Positions 60,967 to 64,000 of a DNA stretch of 64,000 nucleotides are shown here, one piece after another (position 1 is the first letter of the stretch; every line of letters starts with the position of its first letter). The stretch comes from Plantactinospora mayteni (lineage in GTDB: Bacteria; Actinomycetota; Actinomycetes; Mycobacteriales; Micromonosporaceae). Location of the stretch: assembly GCF_016862935.1 (NCBI RefSeq), contig NZ_BONX01000057.1, positions 55,620 to 119,619 of the forward strand, read 5' to 3'. The notes beneath the pieces were generated by a model, which saw only the letters and a program-made list of their open reading frames with translations, ran no database searches and was not told where the DNA came from. The translations under genes and the position numbers were made by a program.

Positions 60967-61341
60967 ATGAAGTTTCTCCTGCTCATCTACTCCAACCCGG
61001 CGTCCCGCGAGATCTGGAGCCGGCTACCGGCCGAGCAGCGCAAGATCGGCCTCGACGCGTACACCGCACTCGACGACGAGCTGGCCGCCAGCGGCGAACT
61101 CGTCGTCTCCGAAGCGCTGGCCAACCCGTCCCAGGCCCAGCGGGTCAGCGTCGATGACGACGGCCGCACGAGCCTGACAGACGGCCCGTTCCCGGAGGTG
61201 AAGGAGCTGGTCGCCGGCTTCTACCTCATCGATTGCGAGGACCGGCACCGCGCAATACAGATCGCCGCCCGGATTCCGGAGGCCGCACTCGGGCTGGTCG
61301 AGGTGCGTCCGGTGATGTCGCTGTCCGGTTTCCTCACGTGA
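60967..61341 (+). CDS. DGPF/YCII-domain protein, partner of ECF42 (second copy)
   Basis: A 124-residue YCII-like protein with DGPF at residues 72-75, in LTDGPFPEVKELVAGFYLID, starting MKFLLLIYSN. The stop overlaps the sigma gene start as GTGA. It is a distant paralogue of the protein at 30807-31160: the DGPFxExKExxAGF core is shared, but most other residues differ. The conserved pairing with ECF42 supports a functional link; the molecular role is unknown. Confidence 0.9.
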   Translation: MKFLLLIYSNPASREIWSRLPAEQRKIGLDAYTALDDELAASGELVVSEALANPSQAQRVSVDDDGRTSLTDGPFPEVKELVAGFYLIDCEDRHRAIQIAARIPEAALGLVEVRPVMSLSGFLT

Positions 61342-62567
61342 GCGGCGGTCGCGGGCTGAACGACCTGCTACGGGGCCTGGCGCCGCAGGTGCTCGCCGCG
61401 CTGGCGCGGCGCTACGGAGCCTTCGACGCGGCGGAGGATGCCGTGCAGGAGGCACTGGCAACAGCAGCCGCGCAGTGGCCACGCGACGGTGTACCGGCGC
61501 AACCACGGGGCTGGCTGATCACCGTGGCAACGCGCCGGCTCATCGAACAGTTTCGCAGCGACGCCGCCCGGCGCGGCCGGGAGCTACGGGCGTGGCAGCT
61601 CGATCGGACGCCGGTCGAGGTCGCCGATCGCGACGACACCCTGCGGCTACTGCTGCTGTGCTGCCATCGCTCGCTGCGCCGACCGGCGCGGGTGGCCCTC
61701 ACACTGCGGGCCGTGGGCGGGTTGACCACCGCCGAGATCGCCCGCGCCTACCTGCTGCCCGAGGCTACTGTCGCGCAGCGGATCAGCCGCGCCAAGCGCC
61801 GCATCCAGGACAGCGGCGCACGGTTCGACATGCCGGACGCAGCCGAAACCGCCGACCGGCTCGACGCCGTCATGCAGGTCCTGTACCTGATCTTCACGGA
61901 GGGTTCGACGGTCAGTGCCGGCGCGACTCTCAACCGGGTCGACCTGACCACCGAGGCGATCCGGCTCACCCGGCAGCTCGTCGCCGCACTGCCTGGCCAC
62001 GGTGAGGCGGCCGGGCTCCTGGCATTGATGCTGCTCACCGACGCCCGGCGGCCCGCACGCACCACTCCGGACGGCGACCTCGTTCCGCTCACCGAGCAGG
62101 ACCGAACCCGGTGGGATCAGCACGCCATCGCCGAGGGAACGGCGCTGGTGAAGAACGCACTCGCAACCGCGCCAATCGGGCCGTACCAGTTGCAGGCGGC
62201 CATCGCCGCGGTACACGACGAGGCGGGCACGGCGCAGGCCACCGACTGGAAGCAGATCCTCGTGCTGTACGACCTGCTCGGCACGATCGCGCCGGGCCCG
62301 ATCGCCACAGTGAACCGCGCGGTCGCACTAGCCATGGTGCAGGGAGCGACCGCCGGACTGGCGGCACTGGACACCGCGGTAGCCGCCGAACCGGCGCTCG
62401 CCGGCTACTACCGCGTCGACGCGACGCGCGGCTACCTGCTCGACCTCGCCGGCGACCACGCCGCCGCCCGGGAAGCGTACGCACGCGCGGCGGCCGGCAC
62501 CCTGAGCCTGCCCGAGCAGCGGCACCTGCGCTCGCGAGCCGACAATTCCTACCTGCCACCGCGCTGA
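61338..62567 (+). CDS. ECF42-type RNA polymerase sigma factor with TPR-like C-terminal extension (second copy)
   Basis: A 409-residue sigma factor: region 2 (LAALARRYGAFDAAEDAVQE, WLITVATRRLIEQFRSD), region 4 (LTLRAVGGLTTAEIARAYLL, then PEATVAQRISRAKRRIQDSG), and the roughly 200-residue helical extension (VLYLIFTEGSTVSAGATLNR, ILVLYDLLGTIAPGPIATVN, AAREAYARAAAGTLSLPEQR). It starts at GTG 61338, overlapping the DGPF gene by 4 bases. Compared with the first copy, order and spacing within the pair are conserved but the strand and flanking genes differ. Confidence 0.92.
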   Translation: MSGGRGLNDLLRGLAPQVLAALARRYGAFDAAEDAVQEALATAAAQWPRDGVPAQPRGWLITVATRRLIEQFRSDAARRGRELRAWQLDRTPVEVADRDDTLRLLLLCCHRSLRRPARVALTLRAVGGLTTAEIARAYLLPEATVAQRISRAKRRIQDSGARFDMPDAAETADRLDAVMQVLYLIFTEGSTVSAGATLNRVDLTTEAIRLTRQLVAALPGHGEAAGLLALMLLTDARRPARTTPDGDLVPLTEQDRTRWDQHAIAEGTALVKNALATAPIGPYQLQAAIAAVHDEAGTAQATDWKQILVLYDLLGTIAPGPIATVNRAVALAMVQGATAGLAALDTAVAAEPALAGYYRVDATRGYLLDLAGDHAAAREAYARAAAGTLSLPEQRHLRSRADNSYLPPR

Positions 62568-62626
62568 AGAGCGGGAGCGTGGCCGGCGATCGGCCTAACT
62601 ACGTGCCTTCTGGCGACCCCGGCCGG

Positions 62627-63268
62627 TCACGGCTGCCAGACCATCGTCTGCTGGTGGAGTTGCCTGCCGCCCTGCCTGGCACCGGGGACCAATGGAGTCG
62701 GACCATGTCTGGCGAAGCCGACGCGTTCGAAGAACCTCACCGCACGCGTGTTCTCGGCCAAGGTCTGTAGATAGCACCCGGGTGAGCCGGTCTGGATGAG
62801 TCGATCGAACCATCGCTTCATCAGGCCGTCGGCGGCGCCGGTTCCCCGGGCCAGGGGCGTCACGTTGATGTGCAGATGGGCCGGCCAACGGGCATCGTCG
62901 AAGCCCCTTGCGGTGGGCATTCGCCGAAGCGCGGCCGACGCGATGTCGACCATGCCACGCGCGAAGAAGGCCGCGGGCTTGGGTCGGAATACCAGCCGAT
63001 ACTTCGCGATCGCCCGCTCCATGCGCTCTTTCTCGCTTGGAAAGGTCGAGCTGTCCAGGCACCCCGCCAGGTAGCCGACGACATGGCCACCCGCCACGGC
63101 GACAAACAACGAGTCCGGTTCCTGGCTCATGTACGGCTCCAGGTACATGGCCGCCTCCGACTCTTCGTGCCCCCACAACAAGGAAGACGGAGAGCCCTCG
63201 CCCGCCCGGCCGAACAGCTCACGCAGCGCGGCGCGGTCAGTCCCCGCGAAGCTACGGATTTCGATCAT
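62627..63268 (-). CDS. GNAT-family acetyltransferase
   Basis: A 213-residue acetyltransferase: MIEIRSFAGTDRAALRELFG, SLFVAVAGGHVVGYLAGCLD, HLHINVTPLARGTGAADGLM (the acetyl-CoA loop ARGTGA), CYLQTLAENTRAVRFFERVG and a final FARHGPTPLVPG. ATG 63268 was chosen; a G-rich stretch lies upstream. It is convergent with the ECF42 gene. The substrate is unknown. Confidence 0.86.
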   Translation of the reverse strand: MIEIRSFAGTDRAALRELFGRAGEGSPSSLLWGHEESEAAMYLEPYMSQEPDSLFVAVAGGHVVGYLAGCLDSSTFPSEKERMERAIAKYRLVFRPKPAAFFARGMVDIASAALRRMPTARGFDDARWPAHLHINVTPLARGTGAADGLMKRWFDRLIQTGSPGCYLQTLAENTRAVRFFERVGFARHGPTPLVPGARQGGRQLHQQTMVWQP

Positions 63269-63741
63269 CCTGGGCCCCCGACACCCTCCCCCGCTGATCG
63301 GACCAGTCTGCCACGTCCACAGCCCGGGGATTTTTAGGACGATTTCGTGGGATCTGCCGCTGCTGGGATCTACTCGTGACGGGGCACCGGCGTCCGGCAC
63401 GCCCGCTCGGCGGCAGATTCGGACGCCAAAACCCGGTGTGCGCCAGAACGCTGACCTACTCCGTGTACAGCCTCGGGCAGCCACTAGGAACCACTCACCT
63501 GGAGGCCGCTACGCCCCGTGGCCCGCCCCCCGCCTGCCGACGTCCGAAACTGTCGATGTGCGGATGCGTGCTCGGTGCGTTGTGGCAGCAGCAGCGCCCT
63601 CGATCTTGTAGGTCTCACAAACACACGATCGACGACGCTCCGCCGACCTGCGTGGTCATCTGCGATGACCGAGGCACGGTCGCGCGTCAGGCGCGGATCC
63701 GCGCATTCGGGCTATTCCACGCCCGCAGCGTGGTGGACCAT

Positions 63742-63788
63742 CTGAGAAATCACACCTGGGCAGCTGGCAGCAAACAGCAATTTCTCAG
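63742..63788. repeat. Long hairpin with perfect 9-bp arms
   Basis: CTGAGAAAT (63742-63750) and ATTTCTCAG (63780-63788) are exact complements around a 29-base centre containing CAGCTG. The arms are AT-rich against a GC-rich background. It may be a terminator for the small minus-strand ORF next to it, or a recombination site. Confidence 0.55.
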
Positions 63789-63883
63789 TATCCATACCCG
63801 GTATGAGTCGTCTTCCAGCGCATGCCGCCGACCATGTGCTCCAAATAGCCCGAGTCCCTGACCGTCGCTGTGTCGACAACCAT
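63785..63883 (-). CDS. Doubtful 32-residue ORF
   Basis: The frame reads MVVDTATVRDSGYLEHMVGG and ends THTGYGY, starting at ATG 63883 with GGGA about ten bases upstream and stopping inside the right arm of the 63742-63788 hairpin. Codon use is unlike the surrounding genes. The Gly/Tyr-rich tail is reminiscent of small precursor peptides, but no modification enzyme is in view. It could well be chance. Confidence 0.2.
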   Translation of the reverse strand: MVVDTATVRDSGYLEHMVGGMRWKTTHTGYGY

Positions 63884-64000
63884 GATGAGAATCCCGTTAC
63901 AGCGCGATCACCCATCCGCACATGCCGCCGAGCGGGCACGGCGGCGCGCTGTGCACGGATCACAGAGCGTGGCGGCGTACGGCTGGCGCACTGCTTCCGA

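Larger units (their letters stand above)
63269..64000. other. Terminal 730 bases without a recognisable gene
   Basis: Codon composition is not coding-like in any long frame, and the region from about 63640 is less GC-rich than the rest of the window. It contains a 9-bp inverted repeat pair and the 13-bp palindrome CATAC-CCG-GTATG (63793-63805). A plus-strand frame at 63376-63861 has no ribosome binding site or family resemblance. The region may be the edge of a mobile or horizontally acquired segment. Confidence 0.5.

Noticed and set aside
63376..63861. Plus-strand frame of about 160 codons in the last kilobase
   Set aside because: It has no ribosome binding site, no G/C third-position bias and no family resemblance; it crosses a predicted hairpin.
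1..64000. CRISPR arrays, tRNA, rRNA and intact insertion sequences
   Set aside because: No regularly spaced repeats, cloverleaf-like sequences, rRNA segments or transposase motifs (DDE or serine/tyrosine recombinase) were recognised on either strand.

Overview
The window is very GC-rich, has strong G/C preference at third codon positions, and carries an actinomycete gene complement: AfsR/SARP-type regulators, ECF sigma factors with C-terminal extensions, many secreted proteins with Sec, Tat or lipoprotein signals, and a SapA-like protein. I infer a filamentous actinobacterium, plausibly Micromonosporaceae; the family is a guess from style, not a match. No tRNA, rRNA, CRISPR array or intact insertion sequence was seen. 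Much of the window looks like a chromosome arm: small regulator-plus-target units, secreted proteins and several decayed genes.

Layout. 1-3.5 kb: a NitT/TauT-type ABC importer operon (minus) diverging from a LacI-family regulator, with two matching operator-like sites between them. 3.8-7.3 kb: a GAF/PucR-type regulator diverging from a cupin and a flavin aromatic hydroxylase. 7.4-9.4 kb: an Rrf2 regulator and an MFS exporter, each preceded by a related palindromic site. 9.5-15.2 kb: a CorA-like transporter, a broken alcohol dehydrogenase, a VOC protein, an Asp-nucleophile alpha/beta hydrolase, a wHTH/membrane-protein operon ending in a truncated exported protein, and an HSL-type esterase. 15.5-18.5 kb: a DUF6220 protein, a membrane-fused multicopper oxidase and a histidine-kinase relic closed by a perfect 36-bp palindrome. 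18.5-25 kb: secreted proteins (SapA-like, beta-helix, lipoprotein, I36 inhibitor) next to a large SARP regulator.

25-36 kb: a SAM methyltransferase, an aminoglycoside-phosphotransferase-like kinase, an ECF41 sigma operon, an ECF42/DGPF sigma operon, a second SARP-type regulator and a BNR-like surface protein. 36-48.7 kb: a two-gene operon for a giant LamG protein and an RHS-repeat protein with an uncharacterised cysteine-rich C-terminal domain, divergent from a regulator with two different helix-turn-helix domains and a small secreted protein. 48.7-52.4 kb: two small membrane proteins, a two-component system and a LacI relic with an internal deletion. 52.5-58.5 kb: a secreted GH92 alpha-mannosidase, a tiny secreted protein and a protein with two SGNH esterase domains. 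58.7-59.4 kb: a deletion scar joining the 3' halves of a divergent NmrA/TetR pair. 59.6-63.3 kb: two GNAT acetyltransferases, DUF1905 and DUF1761 proteins and a second DGPF/ECF42 unit. The last 730 bases hold inverted repeats and one doubtful small ORF.

The genes fall into self-contained regulator/target modules rather than one pathway. The parts most likely to hide something undescribed are the LamG-RHS-dual-HTH locus, the double-SGNH protein and the two parallel ECF42 units beside an ECF41 unit.
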